Positions 1-9,750 of a stretch of 64,000 bases of DNA are shown one piece after another. The stretch is from Alphaproteobacteria bacterium. Lineage in GTDB: Bacteria; Pseudomonadota; Alphaproteobacteria; Rickettsiales; JADKJE01. The DNA is taken from assembly GCA_016722515.1 (NCBI GenBank), contig JADKJE010000001.1, forward strand, positions 744,001-808,000, written 5' to 3'. The notes under the pieces were generated by a model that searched no databases, had not been told where the DNA came from, and saw only the letters and a list, made by a program, of their open reading frames with translations. Both the position numbers and the translations under genes were made by a program. Each line of letters begins with the position of its first letter. Within the stretch, counting starts at the first letter, position 1.

Positions 1-545
1 AGTTGCTTAAGATCATCGCGTTCAAGCCGCTTAAGTGTCAACACTCGACAACGCGATAGCAACGCCGAATTAATTTCAAAAGACGGGTTTTCGGTAGTCG
101 CCCCTACAAAAATAACCGTTCCTTTCTCAACAACAGGCAAAAGATAATCCTGCTGCGAACGATTAAAACGATGCAATTCATCAACAAACAAAATCGTATG
201 TTTCCCACAATCTCGATGTGCCTCGGCTTCACGGAATGCTGATTTTAAATCCTGAATCCCACCTTCTACCGCAGAGACTGCCCTAAATTCATAACCAACT
301 TCCTTTGCTAATAACCGCGCTATTGTGGTTTTACCGCAGCCAGGAGGCCCCCACAAAACCATCGAAAAAAGTTGGCGGTTAGCCACCATTTGCGAAACCA
401 AACCCTGTTCACCCAAGATATGCTGCTGGCCAATAACTTCAGTCAGCGAATGCGGGCGTAATCGCTCAGCCAATGGCTCTTTTTGAGAATCAGCGGCTGA
501 CGAGAGGCCTGATAATTCTTTAAACAATGATTGAGAATCACTCAC
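1..545 (-). CDS. rarA: Replication-associated recombination protein A, N-terminal part (cut by window edge)
   Basis: A AAA+ ATPase of the RarA/MgsA/WRNIP1 family, which acts at stalled replication forks. The minus-strand frame opens at a GTG (545) preceded by AGGA seven bases upstream and stays open to base 1. A family-typical N-terminal segment (LAERLRPHSLTEVIGQQH) is followed by Walker A GPPGCGKT, Walker B FVDELHRF and GATTENPSFE, then the LLSRCRV sensor region. The helical C-terminal half lies outside the window. It is eight bases upstream of the DegP-type protease gene on the same strand, so the two are probably co-transcribed, as is common in alphaproteobacteria. Family assignment is secure; no regulatory information is visible. 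Confidence 0.9.
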   Translation of the reverse strand, partial: MSDSQSLFKELSGLSSAADSQKEPLAERLRPHSLTEVIGQQHILGEQGLVSQMVANRQLFSMVLWGPPGCGKTTIARLLAKEVGYEFRAVSAVEGGIQDLKSAFREAEAHRDCGKHTILFVDELHRFNRSQQDYLLPVVEKGTVIFVGATTENPSFEINSALLSRCRVLTLKRLERDDLKQ

Positions 546-553
546 AGATTATC

Positions 554-1975
554 CTATCGAATCAGCAATGATGCTGTTTCTCCATTGCGTTCAATAACCA
601 CTTTCCATGAAGATGCTGGCTGACTGATAAGCGCATTAAACTGCTTAACAGACTCAATTTTAATACCATTAATCTCTTTGATGATATCGCCTTTCTTCAA
701 GACATAACGTGCCTTGTTAGGGGCATTATAGACAACAACTCCCTTTTTAAATGGGTCAGCCTCAATCTCTAAAGCAAGTTTGGGAGAAAGATTGGCAATG
801 GTTATCCCCGAAAATAATGCACCGGTTTGATAGCTACGCTTATCCGCAGCTGGCTCTTCCTTAGCTTCTTGTAAGAGCATTTTAGACTTAATTTTTTCCT
901 GACCTCTCACGACATCTAATAGGACTGTTTTACCGATTTTTTCAGTAGCCATACGATAATTAAGCGCCTGATAATCTTCAATGTTCAAACCATCCAGTGC
1001 CATAATAATATCACCTTTTTGCAACCCCGCTTTTTCAGCTGAGCTTGCCGGATATATATTAGAAATAAGCGCTCCGGCAGGAGATGATAATCCTAATTTA
1101 TTGGCAATATCACTGGTTAAAGGTTGAAAAGCCGCACCTAACCATGGTCTTCTTACTTGCCCGCCCTGCTCGTAACTACGAATCACATAATCCACCATAT
1201 TAGCGGGGATAGCAAACCCAATACCATGTGAACCACCCGAGCGTGAAAAGATTGCGGTGTTGACCCCGGCTAATTTTCCATCCATGGTAACGAGAGCACC
1301 ACCCGAATTTCCAGGATTAATCGGTGCGTCGGTCTGAATAAAAAACTGATAATCCGTGATGCCAACATTGGTACGCGACAACGCCGAAATTATACCATTA
1401 GTTACTGTCTGGCCTACACCAAAAGGATTACCGATAGCAAGCACAATATCACCCACTTCAAGCGCATCCGAATTGATCAGCTCAAGCGCAGATAAGGTTT
1501 CATTTTTTGTATCAATTTTAAGCAATGCCAAATCAGCTTTTTCATCGGTTAAAACCACCTTCGCATCAAATTCCCTGCGATCCTGCAATACCACAGTTAC
1601 TTCCTGTGAGTCTTTGATGACATGGTTACTGGTGATAATCAAACCATTAGGCCTTATAATCACACCCGACCCCAAGGATCGCTCTATCTTTTGTTTAACA
1701 TAGGGCGCAAATAGTTGCTGGCCAAATAACTCTCTAAGGGCTGGATCATTTAATAATGGCGCATACCCTTTCTCAAGAACTTTACGTTTCGTATAAATAT
1801 TAACAACAGCAGGAACGGTCCTTTTGACAACCGGTGCATAGGAATATTGAATCTGAGCTTTATTATCAGGTACTGTTTTTTGAATCAATTGTGCATTTGC
1901 CGGAACCGCAGATACTACCAGGGCAATCATCCCTACGAACCGAATGCTTCTTAACATCATACGCGCATTTTTCAT
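554..1975 (-). CDS. degP: Periplasmic DegP/HtrA-type serine protease with two PDZ domains
   Basis: A trypsin-like periplasmic quality-control protease. The N-terminus is a signal peptide (about residues 1-28, ending AVPANA). The catalytic triad is visible: His118 in TSNHVIKDS, Asp148 in DEKADLALLK and Ser224 in PGNSGGAL. Two PDZ domains follow (about 265-355 and 375-470). The ATG at 1975 is preferred over the in-frame TTG at 1981 because AGGAG sits seven bases before the ATG and only one before the TTG. The gene follows lpxI on the same strand with a short gap, so it may belong to the same envelope transcript. Whether it is DegP, DegQ or DegS-like cannot be settled from sequence alone; two PDZ domains exclude the DegS type. 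Confidence 0.9.
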   Translation of the reverse strand: MKNARMMLRSIRFVGMIALVVSAVPANAQLIQKTVPDNKAQIQYSYAPVVKRTVPAVVNIYTKRKVLEKGYAPLLNDPALRELFGQQLFAPYVKQKIERSLGSGVIIRPNGLIITSNHVIKDSQEVTVVLQDRREFDAKVVLTDEKADLALLKIDTKNETLSALELINSDALEVGDIVLAIGNPFGVGQTVTNGIISALSRTNVGITDYQFFIQTDAPINPGNSGGALVTMDGKLAGVNTAIFSRSGGSHGIGFAIPANMVDYVIRSYEQGGQVRRPWLGAAFQPLTSDIANKLGLSSPAGALISNIYPASSAEKAGLQKGDIIMALDGLNIEDYQALNYRMATEKIGKTVLLDVVRGQEKIKSKMLLQEAKEEPAADKRSYQTGALFSGITIANLSPKLALEIEADPFKKGVVVYNAPNKARYVLKKGDIIKEINGIKIESVKQFNALISQPASSWKVVIERNGETASLLIR

Positions 1976-2001
1976 GCTCAATCTCCTACTACCTTTTATT
2001 T

Positions 2002-2829
2002 CTAAATCCCCACTAAGACAATTCCCAGCGAATCCGCTTGTTCTACGACAGCTTCCTTTTCAACAACAAGGCACTCGCCTGCTTCAACAACAATACCCAC
2101 CAGACCAGCCTCATGAGCATGAATGATTGTTGATACGCCAATGGTTGGCAAGTCCACTCGTCTTTCTTGTAAACGCTTCTTCATCTTGATAAGTATACCA
2201 CCCTTTGATTCTTTGCGGTAGAGTGCGCATCGATGGATTAATTGATCCGTTCCTTCGGGACCCTCTATCCCCAAAACCTGCCCCTGGTAGACAATAACTG
2301 CCTGTCCGATATCAAAAGGACTTAAGTTCAATAAAACGTTCTTTCCAAGATCAATATCAGAAGTGAGTGAGGATGAAAGTTCGATATTACCCCAGACCCC
2401 CTTGGGTGCAACGAGGTCTTTCAAGATCGTATCAACCCCAACCACACGAATATGATGCTGCTCTAAAAAATGAACAACTGTGCTTAAAACAGTATCGTCT
2501 CCCAGTACTTTTTTAGTAATTATTTTAGCCAGCAGCTTCATACCCAGGCTGTCAGGAACTAATTCTTTCCAAACAGGGCGTTTAATATGCCCGACCATAA
2601 CCACTTCTTCTACGTTGTGCGCACGCATGACTTCAAGAAAATGCCCTACCTTCGCGATGGGGATTTCGACATGGGAATAGTGCTGATACTGGCTCGCATT
2701 TGCCTCTTCCGAAAGAGTAATAACCAGAAAAGGCCTTTGTTGTTGCTGGCAAGCAGTCATGACTCGTTGCGGGATGTCCCCTTGTCCAGCTATAATTCCT
2801 AAACACCCGGTATGGGTAGTTTCCGTCAA
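2002..2829 (-). CDS. lpxI: UDP-2,3-diacylglucosamine pyrophosphatase LpxI (DUF1009 family)
   Basis: Hydrolyses UDP-2,3-diacylglucosamine to lipid X and UMP in lipid A synthesis; it is the alphaproteobacterial alternative to LpxH. The protein has 275 residues, the usual length. It starts with the family's LGIIAGQGDIPQRV segment and ends with the conserved region around GVSTIIHAHEAGLVGIVVEAG. The start codon is TTG, overlapping the TGA stop of lpxA (TTGA), so translation is probably coupled. The position directly after lpxA is typical of the group. Confidence 0.9.
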   Translation of the reverse strand: MTETTHTGCLGIIAGQGDIPQRVMTACQQQQRPFLVITLSEEANASQYQHYSHVEIPIAKVGHFLEVMRAHNVEEVVMVGHIKRPVWKELVPDSLGMKLLAKIITKKVLGDDTVLSTVVHFLEQHHIRVVGVDTILKDLVAPKGVWGNIELSSSLTSDIDLGKNVLLNLSPFDIGQAVIVYQGQVLGIEGPEGTDQLIHRCALYRKESKGGILIKMKKRLQERRVDLPTIGVSTIIHAHEAGLVGIVVEAGECLVVEKEAVVEQADSLGIVLVGI

Positions 2830-3629
2830 GCACTAATCTCCGATGGTTGACAAAGAGGCCTAGATGTATCCGAACGTATAAAATCAATGATTTCCATCAC
2901 TAATTCATTATCCTTAAAGCGCGAGATGACATCATCCACACGTTCACTGAGCGTACCTTCAGGCGAAAAAAGCAGGCGATAGGCGCTGCGCAATGTATGT
3001 ATATCATCCCGCGAAAAATTACGTCTTTTAAGCCCAATGATATTTAAACCCGACAAAAAAGCCCTATCACCAATCGTCGAACCATAAGGAATCACATCGC
3101 TTTCAACGGCAGACATTCCACCTATCATCGCATGCGATCCTATTCTTACTCGCTGTAACACGCCGGAGAGTCCACCAATGATAGCAAAATCACCAACAGA
3201 AACATGCCCTGCCAGAGTGGCATTATTGGCCATAATGACGCTATCGCCGACCACGCAATCATGGGCAACATGTGTCGAAGCCATAAATAAACAATTATGT
3301 CCAACGGTTGTTTTTAAACCACCACCTTCAGTACCAGGATTCATCGTGACATACTCACGGATCATATTATTGTCGCCAATAATTAATTGAGAGGCTTCAC
3401 CTTTGAATTTTAGATCCTGCGGACGATGACCCAGCGATGCAAATGGAAAAATATGACACCCTTTGCCGATCGTGGTGTTTCCGACAATCACTACATGCGA
3501 TTCTACCCGACAATTATCTCCAATTGAGACATCTGGCCCAATGTAAGAAAAAGGTCCTACATAACAACCTGATCCTATCTTGGCTCCAGGCTCTAGAATC
3601 GCACTCGAATGTATTTCTGTTTTCTGCAT
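2826..3629 (-). CDS. lpxA: UDP-N-acetylglucosamine O-acyltransferase LpxA
   Basis: First enzyme of lipid A synthesis; it transfers a 3-hydroxyacyl chain from ACP to UDP-GlcNAc in the cytosol. The 267 residues consist of left-handed beta-helix hexapeptide repeats (IGSGCYVGPF, IGDNCRVESH, VGDSVIMANN), followed by the alpha-helical C-terminal domain that starts near LKRRNFSRDD. The catalytic histidine is the one in STHVAHDCVVGD. It lies between fabZ and lpxI with a 24-base gap to fabZ. Confidence 0.95.
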   Translation of the reverse strand: MQKTEIHSSAILEPGAKIGSGCYVGPFSYIGPDVSIGDNCRVESHVVIVGNTTIGKGCHIFPFASLGHRPQDLKFKGEASQLIIGDNNMIREYVTMNPGTEGGGLKTTVGHNCLFMASTHVAHDCVVGDSVIMANNATLAGHVSVGDFAIIGGLSGVLQRVRIGSHAMIGGMSAVESDVIPYGSTIGDRAFLSGLNIIGLKRRNFSRDDIHTLRSAYRLLFSPEGTLSERVDDVISRFKDNELVMEIIDFIRSDTSRPLCQPSEISA

Positions 3630-3653
3630 AAATTCCTGTCTTTTGAAATAGGC

Positions 3654-4136
3654 CTATTCCTGTGGAGTAGGTGATTTATCGGCAATCATGGCTGTAAACT
3701 CAGCTTCAGCCACATCAACGCCGTCAACACGCGCAATTCCTTTGAACTTCCATACACTGCGACGATGCTGAAGATTAATGGTTTCTATAATCATGGTATC
3801 TCCTGGTCGCACAGGCTTACGAAATTTTGCTTCAGAGATCGACATAAAATAGACCGCTTTCTTATCTTCATCGGCTTTCATATTCAGGCTTTTGAGCACC
3901 AAAGCTGCCGCGGTTTGTGCCATCGCTTCCACGATGAGAACTCCTGGCATGATCGGATCATCTGGAAAATGCCCCACAAAATGAGGCTCATTAAAGGTAA
4001 CATTTTTAATACCTTTAGCACTTTTAAATTCAACGACATCTATAATTTTGTCTACAAGCAAAAAGGGGTAACGATGCGGCAATAATGTTAATATTTCACT
4101 ATATAAAATGGTTTTACTTTCGACATGCGCTTCCAT
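3654..4136 (-). CDS. fabZ: 3-hydroxyacyl-ACP dehydratase FabZ
   Basis: Dehydrates 3-hydroxyacyl-ACP in fatty-acid elongation and competes with LpxA/LpxD for the same substrate, which explains its position between them. The hot-dog fold signature HFPDDPIMPGVLIVEA carries the catalytic His and the downstream Glu. The start at 4136 is chosen because AGGA lies eight bases upstream; the earlier ATG at 4145 overlaps that ribosome binding site. Confidence 0.93.
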   Translation of the reverse strand: MEAHVESKTILYSEILTLLPHRYPFLLVDKIIDVVEFKSAKGIKNVTFNEPHFVGHFPDDPIMPGVLIVEAMAQTAAALVLKSLNMKADEDKKAVYFMSISEAKFRKPVRPGDTMIIETINLQHRRSVWKFKGIARVDGVDVAEAEFTAMIADKSPTPQE

Positions 4137-4151
4137 TAGTAACATCCTAAT

Positions 4152-5234
4152 TTATTGATACCTATCGTCATAATTATTATAATTATCATAATCTTCTTCA
4201 TCGTTATGATAACTACCTGGACGCTTGCGAATGAGCTTTTTGATGGCCATCACCTGCTGTAACCATTCTTTCATAGGTACGGCAGGAATACCACCCATTT
4301 TTTCACCAGGCCTAATATCATCGCTAACACCACTTTTAGCAGCGATTTGTACGCCATCACCGATTCTGAGATGTCCAGCGATACCAACCTGACCACCACA
4401 TACAACGTAATTTCCAAGTTTAGTACTTCCGGCAATCCCCACTTGTGACACAATCACGCAGCCTTTACCCATTTCAACATTATGACCTATCTGCACCAGA
4501 TTATCGATCTGCGACCCCTCACCAATAATAGTATCGGGACCAGATCCTCTATCAATAGTGGTATTAGCTCCAATCTCCACATAACTATGGATAATCACGC
4601 GCCCCAATTGAGGGACTTTAACATGCACCCCCTTGTGGGTTGCAAAACCAAAACCATCCTGCCCGATTCTGACTCCGGGGTGAAGCACAACAAAGTCGCC
4701 GATGATGGAGCAAAATACCGTACAATTAGCATGGATAACCGAATCGTGGCCAATAACCACATTCCTGCCAATAATAACATTGGGACCAATGTAACATCTC
4801 TCACCAATTTTTGCCCCGTCTTGAACATGCGCACCTGGTTCAACACACGTTCCACCACCAATGGTCGCTGAAGGTGAAATAAACGCTTGAGGCGAAAGGC
4901 CCGGGCTAAAAACAATCTGTGGATAGAACGAATTCGAAATCTTTGCAAATGAATAATAAGGATTTTCCGACACCAATGGAATAACGGTGTCAGGAATAAG
5001 ATCCAAATTGCGCGGATGTATAATACATGCCGTAGCTAGACATTTTTGCAATACGGTCATGTATTTAGGATTACTGAAGAACGTAATATCCTTGCTTCCT
5101 GCACGATCCAAAGGCTTCACATCTTCAATAATAACACCTTGAGGGGTGCCCTCAACAAGCTGGCACTCCCCAATTTTTGCTATATCTTCAATCGACTTAG
5201 GACCTGAATACTGGAAAAACGCTCTATCCACCAT
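4152..5234 (-). CDS. lpxD: UDP-3-O-acylglucosamine N-acyltransferase LpxD with an Asp/Asn/Tyr-rich tail
   Basis: Third acyl-transfer step of lipid A synthesis. The N-terminal uridine-binding domain (about residues 1-110) precedes a beta-helix of hexapeptide repeats (IGERCYIGPNVIIGRNVVIG and further). Catalytic His is expected in the region IGHNVEMGKG. The last 20 or so residues are unusual: an acidic, tyrosine-rich tail (EEDYDNYNNYDDRYQ) follows the normal C-terminal helix. Only two bases separate it from the skp-like gene. The enzyme assignment is secure; the meaning of the tail is unknown. Confidence 0.94.
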   Translation of the reverse strand: MVDRAFFQYSGPKSIEDIAKIGECQLVEGTPQGVIIEDVKPLDRAGSKDITFFSNPKYMTVLQKCLATACIIHPRNLDLIPDTVIPLVSENPYYSFAKISNSFYPQIVFSPGLSPQAFISPSATIGGGTCVEPGAHVQDGAKIGERCYIGPNVIIGRNVVIGHDSVIHANCTVFCSIIGDFVVLHPGVRIGQDGFGFATHKGVHVKVPQLGRVIIHSYVEIGANTTIDRGSGPDTIIGEGSQIDNLVQIGHNVEMGKGCVIVSQVGIAGSTKLGNYVVCGGQVGIAGHLRIGDGVQIAAKSGVSDDIRPGEKMGGIPAVPMKEWLQQVMAIKKLIRKRPGSYHNDEEDYDNYNNYDDRYQ

Positions 5235-5236
5235 AA

Positions 5237-5887
5237 TTAGTTACCTTTTTTTGAGTCCTGTTTAGAGGTTTTCTTGGCATCACCAGATTTTTTATCTGAT
5301 GAATCAGAGACAACGATGGTTACTTTTGGCAATTTAGCGTCCAATTGTTTTTTAACATCATCGGTAATATCGAAACTAGGATTGGTATAGAAAGTATTAT
5401 TTAACGGCATAACCAAATCAATACCTTGTTGTTTGGCCAGGTTATTAATAATATCTTTAACCGCATTTTGAATTTTGTTATTGGCATCAGCAAGTGATTT
5501 ATCCAATTTTTCACGGTCATCCTGCACCTTATGTTGCGCAGCAATATACTGATCTTTAAATTCTTTTCTTTTTTGTTCAAAAGCATCTGCAGACAATACA
5601 TTTTTCTGAGTGCCCAGTTCCTTCTCTTTTTTGCCCAGCTCTTCTTCCTGCTTGGCTACATCTTTACGATATTTATCAGTCAGGGCTTCCAGCTGACGTT
5701 TAGCATCTTGAGCAGCCAGCGATTCTTTCATGATACGTTGTGTATCAACTACAGCAATCTTCTTTGCTGCTGGAGCCGCTGCAGGCGCCACAGCTGCTGC
5801 TGTGGTTTGTGCACATACCTGAGACACGGATGACATCAGCATCAGCGATGATGTTGCCAAGATAACGGTTAATAGTGTTTTTTTCAT
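5237..5887 (-). CDS. skp: Periplasmic chaperone Skp/OmpH family
   Basis: Holdase that escorts unfolded outer-membrane proteins to the BAM complex. A signal peptide (MKKTLLTVILATSS to VCA) is followed by an Ala/Pro stretch, then AVVDTQRIMKES and a long Lys/Glu-rich coiled coil (about residues 70-140) that would form the tentacles of the trimer. The C-terminal tail is Ser/Lys-rich and longer than in enterobacterial Skp. The ATG at 5887 has AGGAG eight bases upstream; the ATG at 5893 is too close to it. It lies between bamA and lpxD in the standard order. Confidence 0.88.
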   Translation of the reverse strand: MKKTLLTVILATSSLMLMSSVSQVCAQTTAAAVAPAAAPAAKKIAVVDTQRIMKESLAAQDAKRQLEALTDKYRKDVAKQEEELGKKEKELGTQKNVLSADAFEQKRKEFKDQYIAAQHKVQDDREKLDKSLADANNKIQNAVKDIINNLAKQQGIDLVMPLNNTFYTNPSFDITDDVKKQLDAKLPKVTIVVSDSSDKKSGDAKKTSKQDSKKGN

Positions 5888-5910
5888 AAGCATAACTCCT
5901 GTTTAAATCC

Positions 5911-8304
5911 TTAAAATTGTGTACCAAAATTGAAACGAATAAGTTCTGTTTCGTCAAAATCTTCTTTCTTGATGGCCTCAGCTAAATCAATCCGAATTGG
6001 ACCAAGCGGAGAACTCCAAGCAAGACCTGCACCAACAGATACTCTGAGTGAATTGCTATCTTGTAAGGTTGCACCTGAATCATCTGTTCCCCACAGTGAT
6101 CCTGCATCCACAAAAATAGCACCACGTAACCCTAACTCATCAGGCGTACCTAAAGGAAATTCAAGCTCCGTGGTTCCAACATAATAATTATTCCCGCCCA
6201 ACGCATCTGCTGTTGCACTATCGCGAGGACCAACCCCCGAACTTTTGAATCCCCGAACTTGCTGACCACCGACAAAGAAGCGATCACTTAAGCGAACATC
6301 TTCGCCCCCCCAACCAAAGATATTTCCACCTTTTCCAACCAGCTTAAACACAACATCATCTGTAAGGACCGGAAAGAAAACACCAGTTCTGAGCTCATTG
6401 CGGATGAATTGTCCATCGCCACCAACACCGGCGAACTCCTGATTTAACCGCAGATAATAACCTTTACTAGGATTGAATTTACTATCTCTTTTATCATACA
6501 TTAGGGTATGCCCGATAGAAGACGTTGTATGCTCACCTTGCTGAGCCTGAACAAAGACCGATGATGCTGCATTAACATCCTGAATATCATCTTTACGCAA
6601 CGAATAGTGCACCGAGTGCGTTAAATATTCTGTAATATCATACGAGGCTCTTAATGTTCCCCCAACGGTATCAATGCTATAGGAACTCTCATCCGTATTA
6701 TCTCTTGATATTTTAAACACGTCGAAACCTGCTGCAATGTTTCTATCCATGAAATAAGGCTCGGTAAACCCAAGATCAATCTGCATCCCACGCTGACCAC
6801 GCTCAAAACTCAATTTAAGATCTTGGCCTTTTCCTAAGAGGTTCCGCTCACGAATACTGACATTTCCAACGATACCATCGGTCGTGGAATAACCTGCACC
6901 GAATGTCAATTCGCCGGTTGATTTTTCTTTAACATTAACATCAATATCCACTTTGTCAGGATACTGGGTTGGCTTGTTATCAACATTGACCCTCTCAAAG
7001 AAAGCTAAATTCTGGATACGTTCTTTAGAACGACGAATCTGTTCTGCATTGTATGGATCACCCTCTTGAATTCTGAATTCGCGACGGACCACCTTATCAA
7101 GTGTTCTGTTATTGCCATTGATATCAATACGGTTAACGTATACCTTTGGCCCTTCTTTGATTTGATAAACGACTGAAACGGTACGCGCCTTAGCATCTCT
7201 CTTGTACTGAGGGTCAACATCAGCAAAAGCGTAACCGTGATCGGTCGCATACTCAACTAAAGAATCCACAGATTTTTCAACCTGTTTGGCATCAAACAAC
7301 TGCCCTTTTTTGGTTTTGACCTTTTCCATCAGCTTGTTTTTTTCAAGATTTTTGAAAGCGCTGTTGACGGAAATGTCACCAAAATTATATTTGATTCCCT
7401 CATCCACGGTATAGGTTACGATAAACCCATCCTGCTTAGGATTAAGGTCGGACGTAACGGAAACAACCTGGAAGTCCGCATATCCTCGTTGGACATAGAA
7501 TTTTCTGAGCAATTCTTTATCGAAAGATAGTCTGTCGGGATCATAGGTGTCGGTACTGGAAAAGAAGCGGTACCAATGCGACTCTTTGGTGCTTACAATC
7601 CCCAGAAGCCTGTTATCCGAAAAATGTTTATTACCCACAAAGAGTATTTGATCAACATTGGCTTTAGGCCCTTCTTCAATCTCATAGACAAGGTCAACCC
7701 TGTTTTGATCTTTATTGATAATTTTTGGCTCCACCTTCACTGCGTAACGACCATGCTGACGATACACTTCCTGAAGGCGTTTTACATCGGCTTGTAATTT
7801 AGATTTCGTATAAACCGAACGTGGCGTCAATTTGATTTCCGGCAATAATTTATCATCTTCAATCCGTTTGTTTCCTTCAAAGCTAACTTGTGAAACAACT
7901 GGGTTTTCAACTACGGTTACCTCAACTTCATCGCCACGTAATCGAGCATCTACATCACCAAAGAGCCCTGTTTCATAAAGGTGTTTTACACCTTCGCTGA
8001 GTTTTGCATCATCAAAATCAGAACCAACTGGCATCGCTAGATAATTTTCTATCGTGCTTTTTTCTATCCGCTGATTACCTTTAACACGGATAGCGGCAAT
8101 CTTGATACGCTGCGAACTGACTGCCACCGATTCAGACCGCGCTTCAGCCATCTGTAAACCGCCCAAATCAGTACTGGCTTTTTCCGATTCGAGCGATGAG
8201 GTTTTATCAGCACTACGACCTATAGATGTGGCAAACGCAGTTGAGAACCACAGCGATTGACACAAAAGAAACGCCAAACTAACACAACGCATAAAACGAA
8301 ACAT
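5911..8304 (-). CDS. bamA: Outer membrane protein assembly factor BamA
   Basis: Central subunit of the beta-barrel assembly machine. After a signal peptide (MFRFMRCVSLAFLLCQSLW, about 25 residues) come five POTRA domains (from KIAAIRVKGNQRIEKST to about residue 420) and the C-terminal 16-strand barrel. The barrel has the conserved RGF segment (QQVRGFKSSG) and ends in Phe (FNFGTQF), a standard beta-signal. The start at 8304 has AAGG seven bases upstream; the earlier ATG lies inside the end of rseP. The gene is immediately downstream of rseP. Confidence 0.95.
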   Translation of the reverse strand: MFRFMRCVSLAFLLCQSLWFSTAFATSIGRSADKTSSLESEKASTDLGGLQMAEARSESVAVSSQRIKIAAIRVKGNQRIEKSTIENYLAMPVGSDFDDAKLSEGVKHLYETGLFGDVDARLRGDEVEVTVVENPVVSQVSFEGNKRIEDDKLLPEIKLTPRSVYTKSKLQADVKRLQEVYRQHGRYAVKVEPKIINKDQNRVDLVYEIEEGPKANVDQILFVGNKHFSDNRLLGIVSTKESHWYRFFSSTDTYDPDRLSFDKELLRKFYVQRGYADFQVVSVTSDLNPKQDGFIVTYTVDEGIKYNFGDISVNSAFKNLEKNKLMEKVKTKKGQLFDAKQVEKSVDSLVEYATDHGYAFADVDPQYKRDAKARTVSVVYQIKEGPKVYVNRIDINGNNRTLDKVVRREFRIQEGDPYNAEQIRRSKERIQNLAFFERVNVDNKPTQYPDKVDIDVNVKEKSTGELTFGAGYSTTDGIVGNVSIRERNLLGKGQDLKLSFERGQRGMQIDLGFTEPYFMDRNIAAGFDVFKISRDNTDESSYSIDTVGGTLRASYDITEYLTHSVHYSLRKDDIQDVNAASSVFVQAQQGEHTTSSIGHTLMYDKRDSKFNPSKGYYLRLNQEFAGVGGDGQFIRNELRTGVFFPVLTDDVVFKLVGKGGNIFGWGGEDVRLSDRFFVGGQQVRGFKSSGVGPRDSATADALGGNNYYVGTTELEFPLGTPDELGLRGAIFVDAGSLWGTDDSGATLQDSNSLRVSVGAGLAWSSPLGPIRIDLAEAIKKEDFDETELIRFNFGTQF

Positions 8305-8314
8305 ACCACAACCT

Positions 8315-9448
8315 TTAGAAATAACCCATAATATCATTCAGTATCACAAATATCATCAAAGCACTGATTAATGCAAGCCCAACTCGCATTCCATATTCTA
8401 AAATCTTGGGAGGTATCGGACGGCGAATAATCCCCTGTATGGCGTATATGAATATATGCCCCCCGTCCAGAACTGGAATTGGAAATAAATTAATGAGACC
8501 TAAATTAAGTGACAACACGGCGACAAACCATATTGCTGTCTTCCACCCACGATGCACTGACTGCCCTGAATACTTAGCAATTTTAATCGGACCGCCTAAT
8601 TCTTTAACGCTACGCTGCCCTACAACCATCTGTTTCATTGCCAGTAAGGTTGACGCAGACATATCATACGTTTCTTTGACCGCCTCCCCCATCGCATTAG
8701 GAAGTGAAAGAGGATGGGTTTCAGCTTCTGTTTTAGAAGCAATTCCTAGTAAACCAATACGTGTCTCATTACCAAAAATATCTTTTGTTGTATAGTCTTT
8801 AGGCGTAACGGCCAACGTAATAGGCTTGCCACTCCTTTCAATAACCAACGTAACCGTAATACCGGGATGAAGACTTATAATTCGCTGTAAGTCCGCAAAT
8901 GAATTAACATTTTCCCCATCAACTTTTAGCACCTTGTCCCCAGCTTTAATACCAGCAGCAAAAGCGGGGGTATTAGGCATAATCTCATCGGCAATAGGTA
9001 AAACGATCCTCTGGCCATACACATAGAAAAAACCTGACAAAATACAGAACGTAAGAAGAAAATTAGCGAAAGGCCCAGCAAAAACAACGGCGGCTTTAAT
9101 CCATAGCGGTTTAAAAAAGAACGCCTGTTTGCGTTGCGATTCTGGTAATTCATTGATACCTAGTTCTGGAAAACTGGCCGGATTGGCATCGCCAAACATT
9201 CTGACATAGCCACCCAGAGGCAATAGGCTGATTTTCCAACGGGTACCAGAACGGTCATTCCAGCCAACAAGTTCTTTGCCAAAGCCAATTGAAAAAGCTT
9301 CCACTTTAACCCCGAACAGTTTAGCAACCGTGTAGTGGCCCAACTCATGTATAAAAACGATGATTGATATAATAATAAAGAAACTGGCCGCGTAATACCA
9401 TGCGTGTAATACGTTCCACTGAAATAACAAATCTATTAATTTTTCCAT
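8315..9448 (-). CDS. rseP: Site-2 intramembrane zinc metalloprotease RseP
   Basis: Cleaves membrane-anchored anti-sigma factors and signal-peptide remnants inside the membrane. The zinc motif HELGH is at residues 34-38 in the first transmembrane segment. One PDZ domain (about 115-200, around AGIKAGDKVLKVDG) follows, and the second half carries the NLFPIPVLDGG motif that completes the active site. The ATG at 9448 has AGGA six bases upstream. It heads this part of the envelope operon; the usual upstream neighbours (dxr, cdsA, uppS) are not in the window. The 284 bases upstream are AT-rich and contain no gene that I can see. Confidence 0.94.
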   Translation of the reverse strand: MEKLIDLLFQWNVLHAWYYAASFFIIISIIVFIHELGHYTVAKLFGVKVEAFSIGFGKELVGWNDRSGTRWKISLLPLGGYVRMFGDANPASFPELGINELPESQRKQAFFFKPLWIKAAVVFAGPFANFLLTFCILSGFFYVYGQRIVLPIADEIMPNTPAFAAGIKAGDKVLKVDGENVNSFADLQRIISLHPGITVTLVIERSGKPITLAVTPKDYTTKDIFGNETRIGLLGIASKTEAETHPLSLPNAMGEAVKETYDMSASTLLAMKQMVVGQRSVKELGGPIKIAKYSGQSVHRGWKTAIWFVAVLSLNLGLINLFPIPVLDGGHIFIYAIQGIIRRPIPPKILEYGMRVGLALISALMIFVILNDIMGYF

Positions 9449-9750
9449 ACACCATCCTGGACACAAATCATAAAACTAAGGTGCCCTCCCGACTTATAAC
9501 ATGTATGTCAAAAAAATACAAATATTGTTTATAAATAGTTTTAATCCTAAAAATAGCGTATATTCGGTGCTGATGCCTCGCTTGACTCGTTTTAACTGCT
9601 CTTTTTAGGTTAGTGCCTTTTGGGGGTATCTTCAAATTGACGAATACGCCTAGAACTTCACCGAAATCATTTCCTAAAGCAAAAAAATAAAAACTTTTGT
9701 TGTTTTTTCTAAAATCTACGCCATCATACTGAACAAAGGAAATTATAACT

